Below, one piece after another: positions 20,988 through 31,987 of a DNA stretch of 39,455 nt; within the stretch, counting starts at the first letter, position 1; each line of letters opens with the position of its first letter. The position numbers were made by a program, and so were the translations under genes. Under the pieces are notes generated by a model, which was not told where the DNA came from, did no database searches, and worked only from the letters and a program-made list of their open reading frames with translations. The stretch is from Neelides folsomi (taxonomy: Eukaryota; Arthropoda; Collembola; Neelipleona; Neelidae), in contig JAQGBZ010000498.1 in the NCBI GenBank assembly GCA_034687125.1, positions 1 to 39,455 on the forward strand, in the 5' to 3' direction.

Positions 20988-21389
20988 CTAGAACGAAACA
21001 AAGTTTTCTGCTTCGTGAGTTTTACGAGTACTTTGGATTGGAGAAATTTTATCTTCTGGATCTTGAATAATCCAATTCCCATTCTCGTCCTTTTCTCTCA
21101 AATGAAGTTTGGAACGTCTCAAAGCTTCCATTTTGTCATTTGAAGTTGCTTCTGTCGCTTCTTTCCTTTCTTTTGCATCGTAAATGTTCTCAATCTCTTT
21201 CTGCTCAAATATCACAATAAGAACAATCAATTGAAACAATTGAATTATAAATCATCAACAATAATTTAATTCAAATACAATCATTAAAGTTTTTAAAGTT
21301 TTTACAAGAATGGCATGAAGCCTTGTATAATCGACGTATTCCACTGAAGGTGTTGTCACATCCAGCTCGTCTCTTCTGGCTTCCGGCAT
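20988..21389 (-). CDS. Orphan 98-residue charged protein
   Basis: Two exons, complement of 21306-21389 and 20988-21200 (84 + 213 bases, phase 0). Exon 1 encodes MPEARRDELDVTTPSVEYVD...LHAIL; exon 2 continues KEIENIYDAKERKEATEATS, EALRRSKLHLREKDENGNW, IIQDPEDKISP and ends ENFVSF. Hydrophilic, highly charged, probably helical or disordered, with no signal peptide or membrane segment. An intronless reading would start MFQLIVLIVIFEQ, but that stretch is intronic polypyrimidine read as protein, and the spliced form uses a proper donor (GTAAAA) and acceptor (GAGCAG). No family recognised. Confidence 0.55.
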
Positions 21390-22433
21390 AATAAAAGATT
21401 TTAATTATAATTGATTAATTTTAATAACTATTTTTACTAATTTCACTTCAATTTCTCATTTTTTGCAAAAAAATCTGAAAAAGCGTTTTTTGGTTTTTGT
21501 GAATTTTTTTCATATCACCATCTCATCAAGTATTGCTATTAAATTGTGAGTTCAATACTCTGACTATAATCAACCTAACATTTAAGACCCAACCAACTCA
21601 GGCTAATAGGGTAATGATGACATTGATGAAGGCATTAATTATAAAACATATCCTCATCTCAATTAACTTATGATTGCAACATTAAGTAGCCGGTTCTCGT
21701 TTTTATATCGGGATCTTCCGATTTCACAATTTACAATGTTTAACAAATTGTTTAAATGCTGAGCGTATTAAATGCACTACAGGGGATGACATTGACTTGG
21801 TAAGTGAGTGACCCATAAGGAAGGGAAAAGTGCCATTATTTATTGGAAGATGTGAAATAATACAAATTGTAATTAAGCCATAAAATAAAATCTTCCCTTG
21901 TGATTTATCTTCTCCCCGTGTGGTTTTCAAATTAAAGTCAAGATTTATTGTGTTTTTATTCAGCAGTCAATTATTTACAAGAGCAGTTCACCAACGTGGA
22001 TCCAAATTTCATTTAAATAAATATCTCGTCTTAATTTCTAATGTCCCGGCTCTTGACATCTGAGCCCCTTGTGTAATGGAACTCACTGAGCATAAAGGAT
22101 CATTTAAAAGAATGTAATTGAATAATTTATTAGTAAAGTAGTCGCTTTCCTCTTTCGATTGCGGTTTTTGGAATCAAAGTGAAGTTGGTTGGCTTGTTGG
22201 ATGATATTTCAAATTTCCCACTCGTTACCTTTTAATTTCCTCGACCTTCATGAAAGAAATAAATTTCTCCCGACGTTCCACCGTTAGAACTTGAATGTGT
22301 GCAAGTTGCATTATTTTAATTTTCATACCTCAACAACAGAACCTAAACAGCTTTTACAAACTTTTAATAAATTTGAATTAATTATACTTTTCCTAGAATC
22401 TTCAAGTTTGAAGGAATTTATAAGTAGCTCGAC
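21390..22433. other. Intergenic region
   Basis: Divergent promoter region between the minus-strand 98-residue gene and the plus-strand gene at 22434. A minus-strand frame at 21724-21930 has no supporting feature. No repeat recognised. Confidence 0.35.
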
Positions 22434-23845
22434 ATGAATTTTCCAATGGATTTTCTCCTTCTACTTCTCTTAAGATTTATTTTACATGATGTTCAATCTC
22501 AATTCATTGAAGTAAGAAATGCTCCCAACTTTGTTTTGTAATGATGGAATATTTAAAACATTTAAAATCAACTAATTAATCCTTTAAAATTAAATATTTA
22601 AATTAAAAACAATTTCTGATAAATTAAACTTAACAATTCCTGAAGTAAAAGTTCTTTAATAGGAGAAATCCCTACCGCGTTTATTTGAGACCCAGAGATG
22701 ATCAAGTCGATTCTAAAAATTGGCACGTTCCAAATATTAAAAATGGAGAATTTCTTTACTCGGCCCTTCCTGTATGCATTCAAGGGAATATCCTCGACAA
22801 TGAAGAAAGTAAAATCCACAACCGTTTAATTTGCTTAAATAAATTTCAATAGTTCAATTTATTAATTTATTAATTAGTTAAATCATTAAATCTAAATTGG
22901 TTAATTAATCTCAATTTAGCCACATGGTCCACTTGGTTCAGAAAGCATTATTATCATTCAACAGACTGGATTTGGGAATTCATCAAGAAAAAGGTTTATC
23001 CAGGGAAAACGGACAACGACCGAGATTTGTATTTCTTCAAGCCAAGTTATTTCATCTTTTACTTTTTCATCGAACTTCTCCGCTACGTTCTCTGCGTCCT
23101 TTTCGGTTTCCTCTGCTCCGCCGGTCTTTGTCTCTTCTTAGGAGGAATCGGATATTTATTCTTTGTCGGTTTCCGTCTCCTCGGCTATTTCATTCTCACC
23201 CGCTACGAACTTCTCATCCGACGACGTAGAGCATATTTATGGGAAGGAGTTCCTCGATACAAATGGCCTAAAAGATGTTTCTACCTCCCTCCAATTTTCC
23301 GACTCAAACCTGATGAATATCAACCGGATTACCTAAAGGATCTCAATGTATCTGATTTGGAATCTGATGATTATATGGTCTCTACTTTGTCAACATCAAC
23401 ATCTGGTTCGGAAGCTGACTTCAATTTGGATGACGTGTACGCGGAAAGATATGGACCACAAAGAACTCTTAAGAGCATTTTAGAAGCTAAGAAAATGGCC
23501 AAAGAACGGAGATTAAACGATGAAGAATTAAGCGGAAGCGGGGAATCTTCAGATGGCTCATCGGAGAATTTAATTACCGAAGAACCACAAGTTCCGCAGA
23601 TTTCAAGACGATTTACACAGGCAATGGCAGAAAGTGATAGAAGGAAAATGTCTAAGAAAAAAGCATGGTTTGAGAAAGAGAAGAAGAAACGAAATCTCAA
23701 AATCCCAACTTATGTTAAGAAACTTCGAGAAGCGGTGAAGAAAAAAAGGGAAGAAGATAAAAGCAGAAAAGAATTTTCAAAAAGGAAACCTTCCCCAATC
23801 ACTCCTTATAGGAAAAGCAGTGATGAACGTTATGAAACATTTTAA
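22434..23845 (+). CDS. Orphan 391-residue membrane protein with charged cytoplasmic-type tail
   Basis: Three exons, 22434-22537, 22663-22808 and 22920-23845; 1176 bases. Residues 1-22 look like a signal peptide (MNFPMDFLLLLLLRFILHDV). A short region follows (NPYRVYLRPRDDQVDSKNWH, one Cys at VCIQGN), then a Trp/Tyr-rich stretch (TWSTWFRKHYYHSTDWIWEF), then hydrophobic residues ~125-180 with probably two membrane passes (YFIFYFFIELLRYVLCVLFG; CLFLGGIGYLFFVGFRLLGY). The last ~200 residues are hydrophilic: acidic/serine-rich (SDLESDDY, SGSGESSDGSSEN), then strongly basic (KKKAWFEKEKKKRN, KKKREEDKSRKE). Exon 1 was ended at GTAATG (phase 2) because the nearer GTAAGA donor gives an early stop. No known family recognised. 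Confidence 0.68.
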
Positions 23846-25741
23846 ATTGTTAATTTAATCCGTTTACTGTTCTTTTAATTAAAAATATAATAATTACTTC
23901 ATAATTACTTTAATGTTTATGTTTATTATAACGAGACTATTTCTGAATATTTGTAAATTGGTAATTAACAAAATAGATAACTTGTTTGTAAATGAATATT
24001 TTCTTTTATGAGTTCGTTAATTCGACCTTAAGAACAAAATAAGATTTCATTCATTGGGGCAACCGTTATTGGAACCAGATTATGGTCAACTTCTATTGTT
24101 TTTATTGTCTGCGCATTACGTGTAGTTACTTAAAATGAAGTTAAGTGTTTTAAAGTAAATGTCTGTATCTTGTCTGGTTTTATCTCCTATCATAGTCCAT
24201 TTACATAAAAGGAAAGATCTTTCGACCACTTGCGTGACAATTTGACTACTTTTCAGGTTTTCCTAATTAATACCATGCGGTGTAATGAAAGGTTTAATGA
24301 GGAATGTGACAAATTAATTTGTATTCCCAGCTTGTGCAAGATGTCAAACTTGAAAACCACTTATATGAAAGTTCAACCTTTCAACAAGAACAATAGAAGC
24401 AAATATGGCTGTGCTAAGGAACGGACTTTACATTTAAATTGAATATTAATATTTTACCAACATTGGGATTTTGGATATAACGGAAAATTGTGTTTGACTC
24501 TTTGATAACGAATCAACTCCGAAAAACGTTCATTTTCTTCAATTTACCACTCATTTGTATGAAACCGCTAATGAGATTCAACCTGTTGAATTATAGACAA
24601 TTTAAAGATAATAAATGGAAAGGACTGTTAAGGTCGGTTTGGTTAAAGATACAATGAAGGAAAAGGGAAATATTTATACTACAATTAGACTAAATACGAG
24701 TTCAGTATATTTACATAAATATGAATATAATGAAGTATGATGATTTTTTAAGATGAAATATTCCCAATAAAAATCATTTTAACATATCAAATAATTATTT
24801 TTATAAATCTTTTTAATTTTAATATTAAAAAAGTTTTCAATACATACTAAATGTAATAGTTGAGGTTTAATGAATTACATAAATCTAGTACATAAGCTTT
24901 TAAGTTTAAGTGTGCAAGTCAAACATTAATTTCGATCATATGATCATAAACTTATCATTCGAAGGATCATAAACATGCAAGTGAACTCGTTTACTCATCA
25001 ATCTACACAATCTACTTTACTTTCCATGATTCACTGTACTTGAATTCCCAACAAAGGGGATCTTTATTTCATTTCAATTCAGGTTAAATCAATTTGCAAT
25101 AATTGAATGTATCAGAAGCAGATAATAATGAGATGACGGGAATGGGATGCTGCCGACTCGTATAAATCAAATTCAATCCAGCTCATTTATTCCCCTCCTT
25201 GAATTTACGCATTAGTTGATTCCTTCCTTATGATCCCGTTAGTTTTGGCATCTAATCATCTAGCAGATCTGACCTACGGTGTTTTCCCCATTGATTTTTT
25301 TTATTAACTGCTTTGAGATTCAACTTGAAGGAAAAGGATCAGTCTGATTTTTAACGAGCTAAAGAAAAGTGATAAGAAAACTCCCATCTTCACAAATCTT
25401 TAATTTTCTTCACTAATTTCCCTCATTACATCGTGTATAAATTTAAATTACCTCCCTACTTGTATTTGTATATTTTTATAAGTAGTTAATTTGTGCTTAG
25501 AAATTGATTACAACAAAGTATATAATATTACTGTACACATAATGTAAGTACCGCTTAAGTAATTTCAGAACCATAGTGAGTAAAATATCCAAATTACTCA
25601 AACCTCCGCATTAAAGTCATGAGTTTTATTCAAATGCGAGATACGTGAGGGCTACTCCTTCTTTCGTGCCAATTAACATTGACATTGTTGGCAGTTAAAT
25701 TATCCCTTTGTGATTAAAAAGCAGTTAAATGTTTCACCAAT
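23846..25741. other. Intergenic region
   Basis: About 1.9 kb with no supported gene. A cysteine-containing frame at 24230-24442 lacks a signal peptide and is probably chance. The end holds the upstream region of the first VMO-I gene; no clear TATA box there. Confidence 0.4.
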
Positions 25742-27931
25742 ATGTTATTTTCCCACTTAGCAATTACAACAATTCCAACCGAAAGTGTCCAGAGTGCAAA
25801 TTATTTGGCATTCCTCTGTTTATTCCTCATCCGCCACGTTGGGGCCAACTACGACGATTGGATTTTGGATGCTCCTAAAGAAAAGCCTTTGGGGCCGTGG
25901 GGTCCGTGGGAAAAATGCCCTCCGAGCGACTTCGTGACAGGAATCGCTTTAAAGATGCAAACCGAGGAGGAAAACCATAAAGATGAATATGGAATCTCTG
26001 GGATTGAACTTTACTGTGGGGATCCGGGGGAAGTGAATGAATACAAAACTATTCGGAGCAGCGTGGCACGGGAAGGGATTTGGTCCAAAGAAGTGTTTAC
26101 ATGTCAAGGATATGTTGAAGGCTTTCAGCTTAAGATTGACACAATGGGGGCGGGGGAAGATTACGCGGGGATTACGGCCATTAGACTCTTCTGCACAGGC
26201 GGACCAGAAATCTTTGATCATTATTCAGAGTCCGTGTTTGGTCAATGGACTGAACCTAAACGATGTTTAAAAGGCCAAGCGGTGTGTGGTCTGCGGACGA
26301 TGATCAAAAGTCCTTATGATCGTAAATTCAAAATTCCTATCAATTATTTTTAAATAAGTATTAAATTACATTGTTTACAAAATTATCTAACAGCTAGTTG
26401 GGAGTTTTCATTATTAGTAAAATATCAAATGGAAGGTGTTTTTAAATGTACTAATATTTCTGATATAATAAAATATTTACGAATTTAATTTTAAATTTTT
26501 GTATGTTAAATAGTGTTATTTTTGTTATAGAATCTTATTGTAATGGATGGTTTTTAATTTTTTGTAAAAGAGGAAGAGATAAAAAGGTAAATTTTATCAT
26601 AACTGTAAAACAACGAGGTTTTATCTTTGACCATAGATTAGGGATAAGATGAGTTTTGTAACTTGATTCATTTGAGTTTAACATGATTCTCTTTGGTATT
26701 TTCTTCCCAAGGTGGAGATCTGGTTGGGATCAATTCTTTGAAGATGCGCTGCTGTGAGATCTCGGACCAACTCTACAATTGTTTCCCTCAAGATAGGTGG
26801 GAAGTTGTTTTCGAAGTTGACAACTTACTCGGTTTCGAGCCCATCACCTACACCTACACCAAGCAAGTGGGAATGACACGGAGAGGAGGAGAAAAGCAAG
26901 GAGGGTCAGGGAAGGCTGATGGAAGTCTTAGCGAAGCTTACACCCAACAACATACAAGGAAAAACGAAAGCACTCGAAGTCGGCCTGGAAGAAGACCCGG
27001 GAACGGATCCCGACCTCGACCAAATAACATCAATAATAATAATTTAAGAACTCCTTCACAATTCAAAGACCTCCCCGAACCACCCAAAAATGGTCTATTT
27101 GATATTTCTTCATTTTTCTCATTTATCCCGAATTTGTTCAAAAGCTCAGCTCAAGCACAAAAGCAAAATCGGAAGAGATTTGGAAGGGAAATTGAGCGTG
27201 TGAGATTTATAAGCAGACAAGATGTAACTCCAATGCCCGTTGCTCCAATGCCACAAATGCCAGTTCCACCAGTGCCCGGGACAATGCCCGGGGAACCGAT
27301 TCCGGGAGTTCCTGCAACTGTACCCGGCGCTCCGATGAATCCAGTTCCAGGTGTACCGGTCATGGTTCCGAATGCTTCAATGCCAGTAATGCCCGTCCCG
27401 GGTGTAAATGCTACAAATCCAGGAGCTCCTGCAGAAATGCCTGGTCCGGCAATGGGAAATATGACAGGAGCACCGGGAGGACCGGGAAATCCAATGAATC
27501 AAGCTCCTGGTGGCATTGGGGGAATTATTCCACTTCCGATTCCAATGGGAACTTCTGGGTATTCCGAACGAACTGTTTTATTTTATAAGCAAGGACTTCA
27601 AGTGTCAAAAAGCACAGGATTCAATTGGGAAACAGCTTCAGATGAAACATGGTCCCCGATGAGATCAGAAGTGTTGGATATTAAAGTAGAACCCGGGCAT
27701 TATATAGCACTTTACCAAGTAGTCGGCATTTGCGGGGATTCCATGGTCCGACCGGAGAAATTTTACCAAAATGGGACATTTTTTGATCCTGAGAAAAGCA
27801 GAATGGAAGCTTCGGCCTATGAATGGAGAAGTTTATCAAAAATTAGCAAAATCCTTAATTCCGTTTCTTCCCTTTATCAAGATCTGCTCAGGGTTGGGAA
27901 AACTCTCACGTATTGGGGATTAAAATTTTGA
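25742..27931 (+). CDS. VMO-I domain secreted protein 1, with split beta module and Pro-rich insert
   Basis: Two exons, 25742-26321 and 26712-27931; 599 residues. A hydrophobic N-terminus ends near 35 (YLAFLCLFLIRHVGA). Residues ~48-208 are a VMO-I (vitelline membrane outer layer I) beta-prism of three Trp/Cys repeats: GPWGPWEKC...YC, GIWSKEVFTCQGY...FC, GQWTEPKRC...CC, each ending in a strand such as GISGIELYC. Then WEVVFEVDNLLGFEPITYTY (residue ~223 on) pairs with a later TGFNWETASDETWSP and VEPGHYIALYQVVGICGD (~495-535). This beta module resembles the aerolysin/ETX-MTX2 fold, my inference from strand pattern only. Between them lies a ~230-residue insert: a basic stretch with RKRFGRE, then PMPQMPVPPVPG-type repeats. 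The C-terminus ends in an amphipathic helix (KISKILNSVSSLYQDLL). First of three tandem paralogues; roles in eggshell, cuticle or defence are open. Confidence 0.85.
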
Positions 27932-29126
27932 TTTAATCTTCTTCATTGATCTTGAATAACTGTTTTCCACTTTGAGTTATTTTGTTATTTAAGACTTTGG
28001 TTTATCAATTTGTGATTTAAGATTTGTTCCCGTCAATTTTAGATGCAAATTAAAGGGGAGGGGGTAAAACTTAATTGATACAAGTGATGTAAAATGGAAA
28101 TTTTTTATTGTTTTAACGAATAAATTATTAGTATTTTCTAACTGTTTTCTTTTATTAGTCAAATTACATCGATGCCACCATCGGTGTTGCATAAACTGGG
28201 TAAAATATTTAACTTGGGCTGTTCAGTCCACCTCCTCATTTGTTAGCTTCAACAAAAGGTTTATGAAAAGAATTTTAATAATCACATAACTTGCAATAAA
28301 CCTCAGTTATAAAACCTCATCTTTTTACTTACTTGCATTTTCTTCTCATTGGATTGACGATTCTCAAAAGCGGTGAGGAGGATCAGGAAGGAGTCTCAGA
28401 AGCAGAACTAGTTTATTTGCATACCCGTTCCCAATTCGGGTTCTGCACACATCTCATCATCATCTCACCCACAGACACCCCAAGAGTTATTTCCATATAA
28501 TAATACAATAAGAAATTTATCTCTTCAACTTTCTTATCATGTAGGCATACACATTACATAAATTTATAGAAATATAAGTACATATACAATACGTACAAGA
28601 TAAGAATAAATATATTCAAAAATACAATATAAGTAAGTATAAATATATCCAAAATATGCATATGGATATATATATACTAAATGAATACAAAATATATATT
28701 AAGTATAGTGACTTCATATATATGTAGTATCACGACATCATAAGATCACAATAGAACAATATGGGTATAAGCTACACAGTTAAGTTATTAAGTTAAAGGT
28801 GACGTTTTATTGGCTCATCTCCTAATTCCCTTTTCCGCAACCTTTTCGCAAGCCCACAACTCCCAATGGGTCAATAAAAATGAAGGACTGGACGAGAAAT
28901 AAGTCGGGGACCGTTAAAGCCAATGAAGGCTCAGATCTTCGTTTCCCTCTGCGCTTCTTCATTGCATTCCTTCCCATTCCTTCATTTTCTGGTTTCAACT
29001 TCTCCTTATAATTTAGTAGCTTTTAAACTTTCGATGCAAATGCTCTTGGATTTCTTTGTGGTTCGGAACGCGATGTTCCCATAACTTTTTCCATTTTTTG
29101 TAGCATGATCCCGGTCGGTCCTCATT
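27932..29126. other. Intergenic region between VMO-I genes 1 and 2
   Basis: No gene seen. Very AT-rich around 28550-28740. A short imperfect inverted repeat, CCCGTTCCCAATTCGGG, lies near 28425. Confidence 0.4.
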
Positions 29127-31987
29127 ATGTGTTCGATCACAATCGCTACAAAGCATTTAGCCATAATTTTAATAATTTCTTTTCAATCCGCTCAACCGCT
29201 CATTGTCAATTCGACCAGAATGGGAAATGACGGTTTGATGAAAGGAATTGTGAGCAGTGTGAGCGAACCATGGGGGAATTGGACAAAGTGCGACAAAGGG
29301 AAACTTCTCAAAGGACTTTACATTGACAAACAAAGTGACTTGAACCAAATTGAGCCATCCAATAGTGAATATAAAATATCCGAGATTAAATTCATTTGTG
29401 AAATGCCCGGAGTTGAAGTGACCGAGCATACAAATCAAGAATGGAAAAATAATAATTTGTACACTTGTGGGGGTTTCATTGTGGGGTTCCAGCTTAAAAT
29501 CAACAATGTGTGGAGGAGTAAAAATGATGGAATTATCACAAATTTAAAAGTTTTCTGCTCCGAGGGAAATTCTACAGTTTTGTCCCAAAGTGAGAATGAT
29601 GGGACTTGGACAGAGAAGAAAACTTGTAAAAATAACCAAGCTGTTTGTGGGATGAGAACAATGATAAAAAATCCATTAAATAGAGGTATTATAGACTAAT
29701 TTATTATAAATATTATATGTAACTGATAAACACATTATGAGAAGGATTATCCAACTGTATTTAAAATATTTTGTATTTTTAATTTTTTTAAATATTTAGT
29801 TAATGTTGATTGACTTTTTCTCATTCTTTAGATGATCTGATTGGAATCAATTTTGCCAAATGGCTAGAATGTTGCGACATTGAGGAAGAAGTTTGTGCTC
29901 CGTCAGACAAATGGGAAGTTGTTTTTGAAATTGACAACTCTCTTGGGCTTCAACCCATTCAGTACACTTATACAAAAAAGATTGGAGTAACGATCGAAAG
30001 CACAAAATATAATAAAAATGTGAAAGAAAACTTGAAAGAGAACTTTGGAGAAAACATAACTGAACCAAGAAAGCCAAGCCAAAGTAATAAAAGCCCGATT
30101 AAAATCACAACATCAACTCCGGTTAAGATCAAACACATTAGCAGCAGCATCATTAAAGAGAGAATAAATAATCGTAATTTTCAACATCAAAAAGTTCCAA
30201 TGCTCAATAAGCTTATCCGGCCACAACTTCATAAAGTTCCAATGCCAATGAAAATGAATCCCATCCCAATGAACCCAATGTCAATGAATAAAAATCAAAT
30301 GAAAATAATGCCAATTAACACCAAACCAATGAAAATGAATCTCGTCCCAATGAATTCAAATCCAATGAACCCAACGCCAATTAATTCAAATCAAATAAAC
30401 CAAGCGCCAATTAATACAAATAAGGTGAATCCAACTAAAATTAATCAAATGCCAATTAATCAAATGTCAATGAATCAAATAAATAAGAACCCAAATTCAA
30501 TGAACACAATGAAAATAAGCGCAAATCAAATGAACCCAAATCCAGTTAATCAAATGTCAATTAATTTAAATCAAAAGAATCAAATGCCAATGAATCAAAA
30601 TCAAATGAAAATAATGCCAATTAACACTGAACCAATGAATCCCATCCCAATGAATTCAAATCAAATTAACCAAGCGCCTATTAATACAAATAAGATAAAC
30701 CCAACGCTAGTTAATACCAATCAAATGAACCCAATACCAATTAATACAAATAATATGAACCCAACAACAATTAATCAAATGCCAATGGATCAAATAAATA
30801 AGAGCCCAAATTCAATGAATACAATGAAAATAAGCACAAATCAAATGAACCCAAATCAAATTAATCAATTGCCAACTACAAATAATTTAAATGAAAAGAA
30901 TCAAATGCCAATGATTCTAAATCAAATGAACCCAATTCCAATTATTCAATTCCCAACTAATTTAAATCAAGTGAATCAAATGCCAATAAATCAAATGCAA
31001 CTGGAACCAATGATTTTAACTCCCATTCAATTGACACCTCAAGTGACACAAAACCTTCAAGTAAATCCACTTCTAGTATATTCCCAACCAATGACAATGC
31101 ATTATCAAACAGTGCCAATTAATCCTAATCCAATTCAACCAATGAATGTAGTTGAAGAGCCAAGTCTTGTTCCTCCTGATCGTCCCCCTACAATTCCCGT
31201 CCCAATTCGCCCCATGGAGAAGATGGGACGAATGGGAAAAGCCCTCGTCTCAATTTCCCTCAACGTTAAAATTGACGACAATGAGAATAAAACAGAATTT
31301 ACGGAAGCAAACAATGAAATTCCTATTGAAGTCAGCAGTTCAGATTTAAATCAAAACAAAAAACTTGAGCAATTTGTCAAAGACACTCTTGGGAAAAACA
31401 TTGAACAAATAATTAATGCATCTCAATTAAATTCAACCAATCGACCTTCAACTTCTTCTCAAACCGAAACGAAAACAATAGTTTCAAATTCCACATCCGA
31501 AGCTCTCAATGAAACGGAGGAAATGAGGAAAAGAGTAAAAATCCGAGATTTGGCCACCGTATTTAAAAAGAAGATTAAAAGTTCTACAGCTACAGGATTC
31601 AATTGGGAGAAAGCTTCTACAGACACTTGGGCCCCTATGAAGCAAACTTCAATTGACATTACAGTCGAACCTGGTCATTTGGTCAAATTGTATCAAGTCG
31701 TGGGTTCTTGTGGAAATTTTAAAATCCGACCGGAAAAGTTTTTCCAAAATGGGACGTTTAGTGAATCTTCGTCTTCAACAACGGAAAAGGGTTCAGTGCA
31801 GGAAGAAACGAGCGGATTTAGTAAAATGGGAACGATTTTAAGCTCCGTTTCTTCAATGTTCCAAGATGTGTTGAATGCTGCTAGGAAAATTACATCGACG
31901 GTCAATTTCCCAAAACCAATTGCTGTGTCTTCAGATGCTGATACTCAATCTTCAACATCTCCACCGGCACCACCAGCAAAATCATAG
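29127..31987 (+). CDS. VMO-I domain secreted protein 2, with huge Met/Asn/Pro insert
   Basis: Two exons, 29127-29685 and 29832-31987; 904 residues. Signal peptide in residues 1-~24 (KHLAIILIISFQSAQP). VMO-I domain at ~45-205 (EPWGNWTKC; YTCGGFIVGFQLKI; GTWTEKKTCKNNQAVCG; ECCD). The first beta segment is WEVVFEIDNSLGLQPIQYTY and the second TGFNWEKASTDTWAP...VEPGHLVKLYQVVGSCG, near-identical in pattern to genes 1 and 3. The insert is ~500 residues, with Met, Asn, Pro, Gln and Ile making degenerate MNPIPINTNQ-type units, and includes a ~102-residue tandem duplication. RKRVKIRD precedes the second beta segment. The C-terminus has the amphipathic helix MGTILSSVSSMFQDVLNAAR and a Ser/Pro tail. Intron position and phase match the sister genes. 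An upstream ATG at 29105 is out of frame. Confidence 0.85.
30293..30915 (+). repeat. ~306-base tandem duplication inside the VMO-I gene 2 insert
   Basis: The block starting AAATGAAAATAATGCCAATT at about 30298 recurs at about 30604 with few changes. Landmarks repeat in order: IMPINT, PMNSN, QINQAPINTNK, INQMP, QINK, PNSMNTMKIS, NQMNPN, QKNQMPM or EKNQMPM. Period is about 306-314 bases (102-105 codons), in frame. Within each copy are shorter degenerate Met/Asn/Pro units. Confidence 0.8.

Noticed and set aside
21724..21930. Minus-strand 68-codon frame in the spacer upstream of 22434
   Set aside because: No domain or splice support; reads as random AT-rich translation.
24230..24442. 70-codon frame with several cysteines, suggesting a secreted Cys-rich peptide
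   Set aside because: The listed start is GTG, the inner ATG gives no signal peptide, and the cysteines show no regular spacing.
27151..27363. Minus-strand Gly/Thr-rich frame resembling a silk-like repeat
   Set aside because: Antisense shadow of the Pro-rich repeat in VMO-I gene 1.
28360..28460. Possible tRNA or small RNA around CCCGTTCCCAATTCGGGTTC
   Set aside because: The B-box-like GGGTTC lacks the rest of the consensus, and no cloverleaf arms pair around it.
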